Positions 46,369 through 59,168 of a DNA stretch of 64,000 nucleotides are shown piece after piece (position 1 is the first letter of the stretch; each line of letters starts with the position of its first letter). The position numbers were made by a program, and so were the translations under genes. Location: positions 124,001-188,000 of the forward strand of contig VWYX01001285.1 in the NCBI GenBank assembly GCA_013396525.1, read 5' to 3'. Origin of the DNA: Chaetorhynchus papuensis. Its lineage: Eukaryota > Chordata > Aves > Passeriformes > Rhipiduridae. The notes below the pieces were generated by a model. It made no database searches. It was not told where the DNA came from and was given only the letters and a program-made list of their open reading frames with translations.

Positions 46369-48608
46369 AGCATGGGATACGCGCTTTTATTTCCCGGAAG
46401 GCTTTTTCCTCACGAGTGTGGCGCCTTGCAGAGTGCCAGGTATTCCTGCGTAGGGCTGTCGCCCCCGTGACCCCGTGCCTGGGTGCTCAGTTTGGGTTCG
46501 GACTTCTGTTTTAACAGGTTAATTAACATTGATTATTTCTTTCTCGTTTCGTCACTCACCGAATCACCGAAGGCTGTTTTGGTATTTGCTTTGGATGCCA
46601 AGTAGAGGTCTAGGCAACTTCGAGGCCCTGGTAACTGGAGAAGGCAGTGTGCCCTGACAAAGCGATTGCTGCGTTGCTTTCTCTGGTTTTTGAGGAGCTG
46701 TTAGCAAGGTCCTGTGAACCTTTCTGTCGCCCAAGGGTGTTGGTAGCAGCTCGGCGTGCTTGAATTGCTCCATATGGACAAATACATAGGTGCTGGCAGA
46801 TGCCCACTGTCTGCTGGGACATCGTGCATAGGGCCAGCCTGCCAGTATAGGAGTTTGCCAGGTGGGGCGTGTGGTCTCTTATAACTGAGAAAGGCTAAGG
46901 CACACTTCATGGTATTTGGAGATTTTTATTTCAGTCTGATTTTTCTCTTCCCTGGCCTGTTTGATTGGTTTTCTGATTAGCATTAACATATCTCATATGA
47001 TGGCGATAAGAAGAAAAAATGCATAAAAATGATTGTGTAATTTTATATGCCACCTTATTACTTTTGATTGAACCGAATGCAACTTCAGAATCTGCCAGTG
47101 CCCTCTCTGCCTAGGTATTTTCTGTTGATCAGTGTGAAACCGATGCTGTGCCAGAGTTTATAGTTGCATTTTCCTTTAGTACAACAGTGTTTTTATTCTC
47201 TCTTATAGCAGTAAGAAGGATCTAGGGCCTCATCTTCTTAGCGGGAAAGCATGAGGTTTTAATTTTGTTTTCATTTTCAGAGAGAAGAGGTAGTGATAAT
47301 AAACCATCTATTTGAAGAGGTCTCTCATACACCAATAGGGTAGCAGTGTTAGGTCATGCAGTACAGACCCATGTTTTTGCCTTGTGCTGGTTTTATATCA
47401 TAATTTCTAGAAGTAAACCTTTTATAAAAAATATTAATTGGAAGGATTTGTAATACCTGAAGGAGTGATGTCAAATTAGGGTTTTCACATTATTTGTGGT
47501 GCTTTACTTCTGCTGGGGTGTGTGTGTACAAGAGTCCTCCTGATCTGAAACTAATCTAAGAATTAGGACCTAATGCTGTAATTCGTTTCTTCCTCTCTGG
47601 CTCTGCTTTAATGAACATGGAAGGTCAAAGGGAGAAGGGAAAGACAGAAAAACTTACAATCTACAAGGTAAAGTACAAATAATTCTAGAGGGTGAGATTG
47701 TACCAATGAGATATTGATGTGATGATGGCTCTTGTGAAACTTGTGGAACATCCAGATGCCTTTTCCTCTTATCTGTCTCAATCAAAACAAATGTTTTCAA
47801 CTGACTTTTGCTAACAGCTGTTTTAGTCTGTTTATTGACCCATGGTGATAGACGATATGTGCTTTGAAAAAGAAGTGAATTCTGTCAGAATGATGAAAAA
47901 TGTGTGGACAAAGCCCATGGAAGAAACTTAGCTTTAAGTACATAGTTTTTTTCTTTTTTTTTTCTTTAAACTTTACTGTGTCTAAACTATATGGTGGTGC
48001 TGGTAAAAACTGGATTGTCCTCTGTAAGGGTTTTGGCTTTGAGTTGTTTTTCTTGTTTTATTTTTGGGTTTTTATTCCCCTAAATGGGATACAAACCTTC
48101 ATAAAATCTGAAGCCAAGAGAACCAAGATTGGAGAAACTGCTGCTAATGTGGTTTTGTTTGATCCTGGCATGAAACTGAGTTTTAGAAATCTATAGCTAT
48201 GTTTTCTCTTCAAAAAGATTATAATGATGCATTGATGCCTGTCAAGCTTAAGTCTTCAGCTTTACAGACTCTCAGTACCATCTGAAGCATCAGTTTCTCT
48301 GTTAAACTGTACATTGAAGGATTATTAAGATTACTTTGATATACATCATTTTAAGACTTCTTTTTAACAAAGAATTTATTCACAAGTGCTGCTGTTCCTC
48401 CCTTGAATAACTTTATTTATTATATATGAATGCTGCTTTTTGATGCCTGCAGAGGGTTTCATTGCAAATTTTAATTAGTCTGATGGGAATCTTATTTAGT
48501 TCTATAATGTTTGAGTAGCATACTTGACTTTTTAAAGATGCAGTTCTCCACATCCTGATCTGATGTTACTGGGGGCTGTAGTTTCCCTCAAACACGAGAG
48601 AGATGTGT

Positions 48609-48626
48609 TCTCTCTCTCTCTCTCTT
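48609..48626. repeat. (TC)n microsatellite
   Basis: About nine TC units, then a T-rich continuation. Confidence 0.92.
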
Positions 48627-48964
48627 TCTCCTGTGGCATATTTAGTGTAGTTGGTATGTTTGTGGTGTTTTTTATATACTGCTGAGAACACGGCTTTTTT
48701 GACCTCTTGTTCCAATCATCATTTTTGGTAACAATTTTATAACTGTGTTTTGGTTTACAGACACTTAGACTCTTCTACTCAGTCATGCTGACTTGGCGTT
48801 GTTACCTTACTTATGGCCTCTTCTCAGCCTAATGGGATAGGTGATTTTTATACTAAATAGCTGCAACCCCAACAAAATAGTCATATGCTGTATCCCCATC
48901 AGAATAATCATCAGGAAAGAAGGCAGTCAAGGAAGGCTTTGACAAAATAGTGCTTTTTGTGACT

Positions 48965-48990
48965 TGCTTTTGGGTGTGTTTCAGGTAATG
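48965..48990 (+). promoter_or_regulatory. Recursive-splice-like site (CAG/GTAATG)
   Basis: Pyrimidine-rich 'tgcttttgggtgtgtttcag' is joined directly to gtaatg. The acceptor half is good, the donor half weak. Confidence 0.15.
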
Positions 48991-49371
48991 CAGTACACAA
49001 CAGCAGATGCCTATACTTATAGTATGTTATGGTTGCACTTTTAATACTCTGATAGTATTGATTAAAGACAAACAATCTTGGGGTGCTTCCAGAAGAGGCT
49101 ACAAAGGTCTGTACTGGTTAAAAGTTTGGGCATGAGTGACCTAGAAATCCTGAAATTTTTTTCAGTCCTTTTTGCAATACAGCATAGTGGCCAAATGAAG
49201 ACTTGTAAGTGGATGCTGGTATGGCTGTTCTGTAAGAATGTCTGTATCTTTAAAAACTCATGCAAACACAGCTTACAAGAAACAGTGCCTTTTCCTGATC
49301 TGATTAATTTATTTGGAAAGTAGAGCTAGGACTTCATTGTGTCATGGGTAGCAGGTCAGTTGGACCTGGAT

Positions 49372-49540
49372 CAATTTGGTGAGGCCGCACCTCAAGTCCT
49401 GGGTCCAGTTCTGGGCCACTCACTTCAAGGACATTGAGGTGCTGGAGCATGTCCAGAGAAGGACAGTGAAGCTGGTGAAGGGTTTAGAGAGTGAGTCCTG
49501 TGAGGAGTGGCTGAGGGATCTGGGGGTGTGTCTCACACTT
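49372..49540 (+). mobile_element. CR1 LINE fragment, truncated at both ends
   Basis: An ORF2 segment: 'tcaagtcctgggtccagttc', 'tgggccactcacttcaagga', 'gaggtgctggagcatgtcca', 'gtgaggagtggctgagggat'. It breaks off before the usual 3' end, so it is either an internal scrap or a copy cut by later deletion. Confidence 0.9.
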
Positions 49541-51127
49541 TTTGTGTGAGAACATACATAGCATGGCTAGAGTAGTTCTAAAAGTATGAGGCAACTTCTT
49601 ATAATGTAGTTTTTGCCATGTAGCCTTAGAAGCACAGTCAAAAGTCTTCTCCCCTTGTACCTCTACTGTAGTCTCCAGCATATAAGAGACATGTTTTTTT
49701 TTTATTTAAACATTTGCCTGCTTTAGAAGAACTTGTCTGTTGTTTTTCTTTTTTAAAGACAGGAAAGCTGTGTGGTAATAAAACGTGCTAGATTCTTTGC
49801 ATAAATAACTATTATTGAAAGACAATTGTGCCCATTATTCTTCTGTTTCTAGCTTATTTTTGCATGTTGCCTGTATTGTATATTCGTGAAGGGTAGGATT
49901 TCTTTCTGTGAAAATTTTTATACAGAAAGACTATTCTAGCAATAGTGGAGTTTGTCTGGGGAACTGATCAAATGATGCCCTCAAACAAGCTCACAGATGG
50001 AAGAATTTCCTAATGCATGTGAAAAAAAAAAATCTGTAAAGTATTGACTGTCCTTATATTCCAGTAAACCTTCAGATTGTAACTTAAATTTAGCTGTTGG
50101 CTAACAGTTGAAGAGTTACACTGCTGAAGAATCAATCCCACTTGCATTCACAAAATCTTTTGTAAAACCTCAGATACCGCTGAGCAGGAGGGAAGAGAAT
50201 ATTATACTTTTGAGTTAGTTTTATTAACAATTAGCAGTTAATATAATTGTAATAACTAAATTATTTTCAGATGTTTAGTTTTTTTACACACGAGTCAGAG
50301 AGCTGTGGTTAAAAAGTTGCTGTTGCGCAGCCAAGTCCAAAAAGTAGCACGGGTTTTTATTGAATTGTGTTAACTCATTTTGCTGTGGCAGGCTCCTGCT
50401 CTAACACAGCAAACCTGAGGGAGAGATAATTTGGCTTTCTGCTTCATCACTGTACTGGCATGACATTAAGAGTAGTGCTTCTGTAAGCATGTATACCTTA
50501 AACATATAGGGAAAGAAGGGAGCCTGAGTGGGGACATGTGCCTTTCATAATTAGAAGTTGAAGGTGAAACATCAGTACGTTGCTACACTGGACCCATGGC
50601 TCTTATTAAACAGAACTGTGCTGTTTCCTCCTTGCACTTTATGGCATTTTTACACTTCACTTGTGCCATAAATGTGTTTTAGTTCGGTGTTATAAATTCA
50701 GTATTCATGTAAGAAAACCTACAGAGGTCAAAAGTTTATCTCCTCTTTTGAGGAATGCATTGATTTCCAATGCTAGACTTCGCAAGAAATGCATGCCCCC
50801 AACCACAGCACAATGTGGATTTGTTTTGGAAGTGAGGGCTCTGTTCCTCTCTGTGAGTGGAATTAGAATTGTGCTGGTTTCTCTGCCTTTTGTGTCTGAC
50901 CAAGGTACAGTGACAACAGGTGCTAAGCAGCCAAAATTTTTGCTGCAAACCATCAAGATCTTCAGAAAAGTGTGTGCTGCTCCTATTTTTTTTTGCTCCA
51001 ATGTTGTTCTCAAATCATCCAAATGTCCTTGGAATGCCTTTGGTATGGATTGGGAATACCAGTCATATTGGGACTCTGAGTTTCAAGGAAGTAGTGGATT
51101 TAGATACTCTGTTACTTTTACATGGTC

Positions 51128-51143
51128 TTTTTTTTTTTTTTTT
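51128..51143. repeat. Poly(T) tract
   Basis: About 16 T residues followed by 'ctttttt'. It accounts for the poly-Phe end of the overlapping long frame. Confidence 0.9.
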
Positions 51144-54100
51144 CTTTTTTCCTTTTACTTGGCCATTTTGCCATTCAGTACACGGAAGCAGAGAACACAT
51201 AAGAACACACAGTCAGCAAGAGGTGTAACAGGATAATTTCCTTTCTGAATTGCTGACTTGCATTAAGATTAATTATGCTTGCCTGCTTGGAGTGGTTTCA
51301 GGTAAACAATTAGAAAGTTCTTTATCAGCTTCTTGAAACATATTCATAGGATGAGAACCTGTGAAGTGGGAGTACATTTTGAATGGAGGAAAAACATGGA
51401 GGGCAGAAACTGATTTGCCTTCACAGTGATTCTGTTCTTAGTATTTTGGTCTCAGCAGTGTGAACAACACGGAAAGATATTTCCATAAACTGTCTGCTAG
51501 ATAACACAGAGGTTTTTATGGATGTCAGTGGTTGCATCTGCTTTCAGCATAGTTTGCTGACATGATTTTTACAGGGGTGATGTTTGCCAGCAACAGCCCA
51601 GTGCTTATGGGTTCCTGACTTGCTAGTGTTGTTACAGTGGAACATACAGTAGTATTGAGATGCTTTTGCAAAATTTTCTTTGGCTAAATAGGGCTAGGTT
51701 TGTTTTGCTTGGATGTCAGTGGAATCCTTGGACTTGGAGAACTTTTTTTTCTTCTCACAAGAACCTTTATTGTTAGAAAAAATAAAATTAAATATTCAGA
51801 GAGCAACAACTAAGGCAGTTTAGCAAAGACTGCGTTTATAATGCATGCTTATTGGCAAGTTGCTAGTAGTGTTTTTAGCAAATTACGTGTTAATGAAATA
51901 GAATAAATCAGAAACATTAACCCAACATTAAGGATTTAGGATTCGAGGTCAAAGGAAGTGATAATGCTCTTTGTTAGATCAACCTCTGTAGCTGTGGGAG
52001 TAGACAAAGTTTGGGCACACAGCCCTTGGTTCTCCTGACATTCAAATCAGCTCAGTTAAATCAACTGAATTATTTGAATTTTGGTGTCTGTAAAAGCTAT
52101 CTGAACACTTTTCCAGGTATTAATGTTTCTTTTAGTCTTTGCTTATAAGGAAAAAAAGTTGTTAGCAGACTTTGGGGCTTGTATTTGCATGAACTTTTCT
52201 CACTGGCCTTCAGTGAAATTCAGCAGCTTTTGAATTATTTTGTGTGCAGCTACATCTTAAAAAGTTAAATGAATTAAAGGTGAATGACATGTTACCTGAT
52301 TCTTCCTTTTGACAATTTAAAATTCTAACATGGTAGCAGTGCCTCCCGTTTCACTGATGTTGTATTAGTTTAGGAAGTGATAAACTCTGCATGGCTTAAA
52401 TTCAGTACTTCGTGTGCATTGTGTCATTACCATAGCAGGTACATGTGTCACGATTCAGTAGGTGAAATGTTACTGTTTGATTTTAAAGTAGCAGCAAGTG
52501 AGAGGGATAAAATTTTGTTGAATTGACAGCAAGGCATATTCTGTTCCTGGTGTACATTTGTTTTGCCAGCATTTAAAGTAACAGCAGTTCAGATTTAAAA
52601 GAGGCATCAAGTCAACAGCACCATTTCAGGAGCACTTGGCATCGGGCTTGGTGTCAGGAGACAACGTGATCTCATCAGTTATAATGTCAAAGTACATTCA
52701 AATGTTCTGAGATAAAAATATTATTTATTCAGGAACAGGAATATTGGAGTCTGTGGCATATGCTAATGGCAGAAATTGAAACTATTCTTCCACAGAGGAA
52801 AATATGAAAAGTTGAGAGAGACTGGCTTGGCTGCTACTGAGCTCTTCAACATCAAACACAAGGAGGGAAAGGAATTCCCATCTGGATTGCCAAGGACAGG
52901 TGTGAAAATAAAGCACACACACATATAATTAGAATGCAACACTCAGAATGGCCAACTCAGAATAATGAGAAATCTTTATAGAAATATAAAGTTAGTAAAA
53001 ATAAAGTCAGAGGAGATTTGCTCCTGTTTGATGAGTGGAACTGTGGACAGACAATAAAAAGCAGGCTGAGGTCTTTTTTTGTTTGTTCACCTCAGCTCTA
53101 ATAAAATATACTGGGACTTGGAGGTGAACATGATGTCCAAGGCAAGCGCTAAAACCTTAAGCTGGTGTGAGGAAAGAGTGAGTTTTAGAGCAGGTAGGTA
53201 AGTTTAAGTTTGAAGTGTTTAAAAATACACTATTGAAAGGGTAAGGGCTGGCTGATGTAATCCTTGAGCTGCTGCAGTTACTTAACTCATGGAGAGTATG
53301 TGTAACGCTGTACCACTGAGAAGAGGGATTGTAGTGTCTGTACAGGTGTCGGGGGCAAGGGGCAAGTGGAAATGAGCAGCTGTAGACTCAGTTGTTTATC
53401 TTTATTTGTTCTTGTATTTTTTTTTGGGAATTAAACCCTCCCAAAGCAGTAGAAGATGACAAAGAAAGCAGCAGCCCATATGATTTTATTTTTAAGATTG
53501 AACCATTAGAGTAATAGAATTTCTTTTTCCAAAATGCTAACAGGAGAGGAGCAGTAGGTCTCTGGTAGAAACTCTGTGATAGAAAATGTCAAAACTTCAT
53601 TCTTCTTAAAGAATGTCTGGATGAATTGGCTGTGGGCAAGTGCTAAACTGCTTGAAAAACATTGTTTTCCCTAGAAATGGACTCATGAGATAGTGTTCTT
53701 GTTTAGGGGTGAGAGGGTTTTTTTAGATATGTATATATGAAGGATTTATGTATTTGAGTGGATGACAAGAATAAAAGGAGACAGCATTGCTATAGAATTG
53801 TAAAATTAGAAAATATCATATCAAGATACTGTCACAAAATGATTGAATTCTGCTCATAGAAAAGGTTTTGGGTTTTTTAAAATAGCTGGTTTGTAGGTTG
53901 GGACTGAAGTTTGTATTGCAAAACCCTATAGCACAGTTTCTTATTTCAAACACATCAAGGCTGCTTTAAAGTAATTTCTGCCTCCTGGTTGATGGGAGCA
54001 ATCGGTGAAGGCCAGAAGGACCAAATGCTTCTCCCTGAGGCTTGCTTCAGTTAACCTTAAGGACCTTTGCAGTTCTTACTGTGGGATCCTGTGTCTGCAT

Positions 54101-55492
54101 CACATATGTGTAAATAGAATTATGTTCTGCAAGTTAAATGAAGTAATCTTTGCAGTCAATATTGATGTAGTGTCGTGTTTTGAAGCTGGAATTAATTAAA
54201 AAGTAAGTAAAAAAGAAAAAAATAAGGTGATTTTTTTAATCCTTTGAGTGCACAACAGGGATGGTTACTGTGGTGCAGCATGATGTGTAAAATCCAGGGA
54301 GAGCACAGTACTGAGAATTCATTTTCTTGGTGCCTCTACTCTTATGTTTCAACTGACAAGGATGATCCAGAAGGTATTGAAACATTATGCCTTTTTCTCT
54401 GTTGTTGGTTTTTGTTTTTTTTTTTTCCACTTTTCACCTGCGTGGAGTAGATGAGGGAGACTTGTAGCTCACAGTGCTGTGGCTGTTGAAAAGTACTCTG
54501 TTAGAGATAACAACATGAAAAAATGACAGTGAGCATGCCTATACCCACATTGGCTCTGCAGAAGCAAATCCTAGAACAGGGAGCACAAGGAAATGGGGTG
54601 TGAAGATGCCTGGATCAGCTTTGAAAACAATTTTGTCATATTTGTGTGGTGTTGCATCCAAGGCACTGGGGTTTTACTGCTTCCAGACCTGTGCTAGTCT
54701 GCTCTCTGCCATGCAGACTTAATCAGCTTGTGCTAGTGAAAATTTGGAAAACTCTTTAATGTAATCTGCTGTATGTTTTGAACAACCCTCTATTGTGCTG
54801 CCCTTGTAGCCTGTGTTTATTTGAGTACACTAATTCTTTCTCTTTAATTAATTGTCCAGTAACAGCCCAGAACAGAAGGGGCTCTTCACTGCATGAGATT
54901 TCTTGTCCAAATGATAGGGATAACAACAGTGGCATTAAACAAAGGTTTTTATTTCAGTTGCGTGTTATTGGGCAAAACTGTGGGTAGCAGAAGGAAAATA
55001 AAGATTTGCAGAAGTCCTGCAGTGTCAACTGATCTTTAAATCAAAAGCAAATAGGCACATCTTTATGTAAAATTAGCAGTTTAGAAGATTTCTGGTTTGT
55101 TATTCACAGAGGGAAATTTCCCAGGGGGTATCACCTCTGTGATGTGTTTGTTATCTTAATTCATGCATGTATGAAACCAGAATGTACTTCTCTCTTAATA
55201 TTTTAAAGTTCATCTGCTGTTTCGAATGGCATCTATTGCTGCTGGGAGTGTTTGTATTGATTCATATATTTGTGGACTATGGTTTCTAGGATTATTTTCT
55301 TGGGCTTTCACGTGAAGGGGAAAGATAAGGAAAGCAATTTGAATTTCCCAAACCACAAAGCTATGCATCTTTCATAATATCTAGCCTGGGTGGTGGTGTA
55401 GGTTAAGATGCATGGGATGTGATACAGTCTCTAAGGACAACTTTCATCGCAAATAAAATGCAGTATAACCCTGAGCTCAAAATTAATTGTGT

Positions 55493-55519
55493 AAAAAAAA
55501 AAAAAAAAAGAGAGAGAGA
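55493..55519. repeat. Poly(A) tract with (GA)5 tail
   Basis: 17 A residues run directly into five GA units. It may be the tail of an old retroposon; no body is recognised. Confidence 0.9.
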
Positions 55520-55825
55520 ATGTACAAATCCTTGAAAAGGGTTTTGCCATTCTGAGAATGTCCTGGTAACCTGCCTTTTAAAAGAAAGTTTGACAGTCTT
55601 CTCTGCGGTGGCCTGAAGAAACATTGAAAACTGCTGTGTGTTATGATTTGATGATCTCAAGATTCAAAGTAGAGCATCTTAATTCATGAAGGGTACTGAT
55701 AAGAATTGATGATGTTCTAAAGCTTTTTAATATACGTACCTTACCACACCCATTTTAGGACAGAATTTCAGACTATCCAAGCAATGTGAGCTGAGATACA
55801 TATTCTTTCTTATATTCCTATAGTT

Positions 55826-55843
55826 ATGAATCATATGATTCAT
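55826..55843. repeat. Perfect 18-bp palindrome
   Basis: atgaatcatatgattcat equals its own reverse complement, centred on an NdeI-type catatg. A related 'catatgaatagtatgat' follows. Confidence 0.95.
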
Positions 55844-56691
55844 ATGAATAGTATGATCCAGAAAATATTATATAAAATTCATAACAATCACACGAGACAG
55901 AGAATATTAGATAAAATATAACATTTTCATATCTGGTTCAAAGTTTTTGAGCAGTTCTGCTACCATTTCATATTTTCCTCATCTGTCTCAATTTTCAGAA
56001 ATGAGAACACAGAATGTTTTTTTATTTTCTCTCTCTCCCTCTGTTCCCCTCCTTACCATCCAGGATACAGAATGCAGATGTGTATTATTTTTTACATGGT
56101 GCCTATGTTGCCTGCTTTTAAAAAGCTGTGTATTTGATGCAAAAGCAGAATATTTGCTCTTCCAAGAATGTTACATAAGGCAAGACTGTTCTTGGCAGTA
56201 ATGGTTTGCCAGTGCCTAGAAAGAGATCCCAGTGTCAGTGCTCTCTGGAGATAAGGATGTATTATTTCCTATCTGGCAATACTGAACTGCTGATACTGTG
56301 TGATTAATATGACTCTCCTGGGCCACAACTACAGGAAGCTCTCTGTTCAATTATCACTTTGCCTCTTTAATTTAATTACAGCTTTAAAAATAACATTAAA
56401 AAAGATGATTGAAAATTGGAACTTGCTAAATTATTCAAATTTTTGTTCTTTCATATACTAGACTGAGTCTAACCTAAGGGGTGTCTGTATGGGTTTGGTT
56501 TTATGTGGGTTTTGGGGTTTTTTCCAAATTATTTGGGAAGCTAAAGGTACTTAGGTTCTGGAAATGTTCCATAGCTTGGTGCTAAGGTTTCAGGTTCAGA
56601 TTTTTTTACATATGTTTAATCAGGGAATTGTTCCATGTTCTGAATGCCTTCTCTCTAAAACGTGCACATTAACTGCACATCATAGAGAAGT

Positions 56692-56733
56692 CTTTTGTAG
56701 ACTGCAAAAGAACTTTTGTAGCTTACAAAAGAA
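56692..56733. repeat. 21-bp tandem duplication of a hairpin-forming unit
   Basis: Copy 1 (56,692-56,712) and copy 2 (56,713-56,733) differ at only three positions. Each contains an inverted repeat of the form cttttgta ... tacaaaag; in copy 2 it is perfect with 8-bp arms and a 3-nt loop. Confidence 0.9.
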
Positions 56734-57884
56734 CAGACCTTTGTGATTTTCTTTACTGCCTCGGTAGCAGTAACAAAGATTCATTGAGTCAGTCTTGCAG
56801 GACTTTGAAGCTGAAACACTGAATAAGTTTGGATAATATGGCACCACTGTGTAATTTTTTATTAAGCATTTATTTGAAAACATGCACTAGCTATGTCAGA
56901 AATGGGATTGTCCCTCATGTGACTTCTTCATTGGCTCTGGTTTCAGTCTCTTGTACCAGTTTTCAATTTCAGGCTTGTGGTTCTAGATAAAAGATTATTT
57001 TTAGATGGAAGCACGCTGAAATTTTTAAAACAAATGTGCTGAGAGGTTTTTCCCTCGCCCTATGCCCCCTTAATTCTGTTCACTTGAAGCCCCTCCATAG
57101 ATGTTGCATACTCCTTTCCCACATCTGCTGGCAAGAATGATTTCTAGAGAGGCTGTGGGTTACCTTTAGTGCTGGACTCTGGGTAGGAGAAATTTCTCTT
57201 CTAATTTTTTTTTCCCCTGTTCCTCTTTTCTGTTCCCTGTGATGTATTATTTCTTGTATAGTAAAAGGAAATATTAATACCAGGATGATCAACTTGCAAA
57301 CATCAAACATGAGGATGTCATTTAGACTATACATATTTTGTTATGCATATGACAATAGTTTTTAAGCTATGCTGCAAATTAAAGAAGATAATCCAAGAGA
57401 GAAAATGATTGTTTAAGCTAAAGGACAGTCTGGTCAAGAACATAATTATAGACTCCACTTGAAAATTTACCCAGATAAATGATACAGCAAAACAAAAATA
57501 GAAAGTATTTAACAAATTAAACTCGAAACCTTATTTTTATGACCAGATGCAATGGATGTATGAAGCAGATAGGAGAGAAGTTAGTATAAATTGCAAATTA
57601 TGGAAAAATCTCCTTCCTTTAGGGCCCTCACTCACAATTATTTTGAGTAATAAGAAAATATATTAAAAATAGCATGTTTTAGTGAGGTAGAATTTTGTGA
57701 ACAGTATTGTACTACAGGAAACATTTTAGAGATGATCTGGAAGATAGAGAAATTGACCCTGTTATCATTTCACTTGGAAATTGGCTAATTTTTAGGACTA
57801 CCTCTTTTTAATAGAGGGGGAAAATTATGCTGAAAGTCTCATATGAAATTTCTAGGTATGTCTGTGGAGGAATCTGATATAATC

Positions 57885-58040
57885 ATCCCTGAAATTCAGG
57901 AGCATGAAATGGCAAGGGATCTCTGTGGTCATCTAGTCTAGCATGTACTGAAACCATGTTATATTTGCAATATAAAAGAAGTGTCTTCCCGTAAGCCCTT
58001 AATTTTTGGCTGTTTTGTTCATGCTCCCCTGATGGGAAAG
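57885..58040 (-). mobile_element. Very old CR1-like 3' end (tentative)
   Basis: On the plus strand 'aaatggcaagggatctctgt' followed by 'ggtcatctagtctagcatgt' resembles the reverse complement of an old CR1 3' UTR, and 'agtgtcttcccgtaagccct' could be the matching ORF2-end region. Divergence is high and only the first block is convincing. Confidence 0.4.
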
Positions 58041-59114
58041 TTGTTTTAGAACCTGTTTTAAACTATGAGTTCTTGGTCAAAAATTATGTTTATATAAAAT
58101 ATTATTTTTTCCCTTGATGTATATACTTTTTAAACTTCTGCAGGATTCCTTTCAGCATACTGAAAACTTTCAGAGTTTTACCTCCCTGCTTATAAGACAC
58201 AAAAAATGACAGCCTCCTTATTTTGAATTAATTTGTGTAGTCTGGAGGAATTTCTGTCAGACAGGTTAGCAGGATGTCTGTAAAATAAATTTTGAATGCT
58301 AAGCACTGTGTAAATGAATAGACACCCTTTTCATACTCACATTTTTTTGTATGTGTGCAGCCTTGTTACGTGTCAGATATAAATTTAATATAAATTACTT
58401 CAGTGTTGACAGAAAGGTGTGGGTTTCTCCTTCCCCCTTGCATGTGTTTAGCTTGTTTAACAAGATGCTGTTATGATGCATTTCTTGTCTGAAAAGTGAG
58501 TTTTGTAATCAGCTTTTTGGCAGCATAGCCAGCTTTAGTATGCTGTGTAATACCACTTTTTTTTGCTGCTGTGTTTTATTTGTTTTTCCCCAGTGGTTAC
58601 TTTTTAGCCAGAACTGTTTCTTAATTGCTGCAGACTTATTCAGTGTGTTATGCATGAGTGGTTTTGGGTTGCAGCATGGATGCAAATGTTTTTGAGTTGC
58701 AGCAGTGAACAGAAGGCAGCAATGAAGGCAAATATGGATTGCTTCTGCAGTGGTGTGGGCTCTTAGCTGATGATGCCCTTGGTGTTTTCAAGGGCTTCTC
58801 AGTAAGGTATTGGTGAAAGGCCTGGAAGCTCTGACCTTGTGTGTGTGGACGTGTCTTGTGCTGGGAAATATGCTCTGTTACTGCTTCTCCTGAGTATTTG
58901 AGATTTTATCAGCTTGTGCTCTTTAAGATGGAGGTTTTTCCTTCTCGGTTTTTAAACTGCCAGATAGATAGTTAATAGAGAATGATAATTTTCTACTTTC
59001 TCTGCCTTTCTTTGTCTGTAGTGGAAAGCTGAATGCTGCTGAAAGCTGAAGAAACTTTAAGTCTAGATTTTTGACCAAATGGAAGAGCTGCCAGGGCCAG
59101 GTTTTTCTTGCTGA

Positions 59115-59150
59115 CCTGTTGACATGCTTTAATTGCAGGTAAGGTAAGTG
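59115..59150 (+). promoter_or_regulatory. Recursive-splice-like site in the long intron
   Basis: An acceptor-type sequence 'gacatgctttaattgcag' ends at 59,138 and is followed immediately by gtaagg, then five bases on by a perfect donor gtaagtg. This is the arrangement of vertebrate ratchet points, in which a zero-length or tiny exon is removed in a second step. It is directly followed by a (TG)n tract. Confidence 0.3.
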
Positions 59151-59168
59151 TGTGTGTGTGTGTGTGTG
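59149..59168. repeat. (TG)10 microsatellite
   Basis: Ten uninterrupted TG units beginning within the donor-like gtaagtg. Confidence 0.95.

Larger units (their letters stand above)
45560..46460. promoter_or_regulatory. CpG island 2, promoter of a rightward gene
   Basis: About 900 bp of CpG-dense, GC-rich sequence begins abruptly after unique AT-rich DNA. It includes repeated GC boxes ('gggcgggcggg' near 45,790, 'ggggcggga' near 46,027), an AP-1 site at 45,668-45,674 and a 48-bp polypyrimidine tract at 45,878-45,927. Splice donors on the plus strand at 46,008 and 46,363 indicate rightward transcription. There is no TATA box in a convincing position. The long frames on both strands (for example 45,560-45,817, 45,826-46,302 and 45,802-46,191) lack good starts and change composition with the DNA, so they are not called. 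Confidence 0.85.

Noticed and set aside
46244..46453. 69-codon plus-strand frame ending near the 46,363 donor
   Set aside because: It begins with TTG, not ATG, so it is not a normal eukaryotic start. It could only be 5' UTR.
47281..47345. Open plus-strand stretch after a strong acceptor (REEVVIINHLFEEV)
   Set aside because: There is no adequate donor before the stop at about 47,341-47,343, and no continuation. It could be a terminal exon only, for which no support exists.
50661..51236. 191-codon plus-strand open frame, with a 105-codon minus-strand frame over the same DNA
   Set aside because: The start is not in a good context, the C-terminal part is a poly-Phe run made by a T tract, no domain is visible, and one frame of this length is about what a 64-kb six-frame scan yields by chance.
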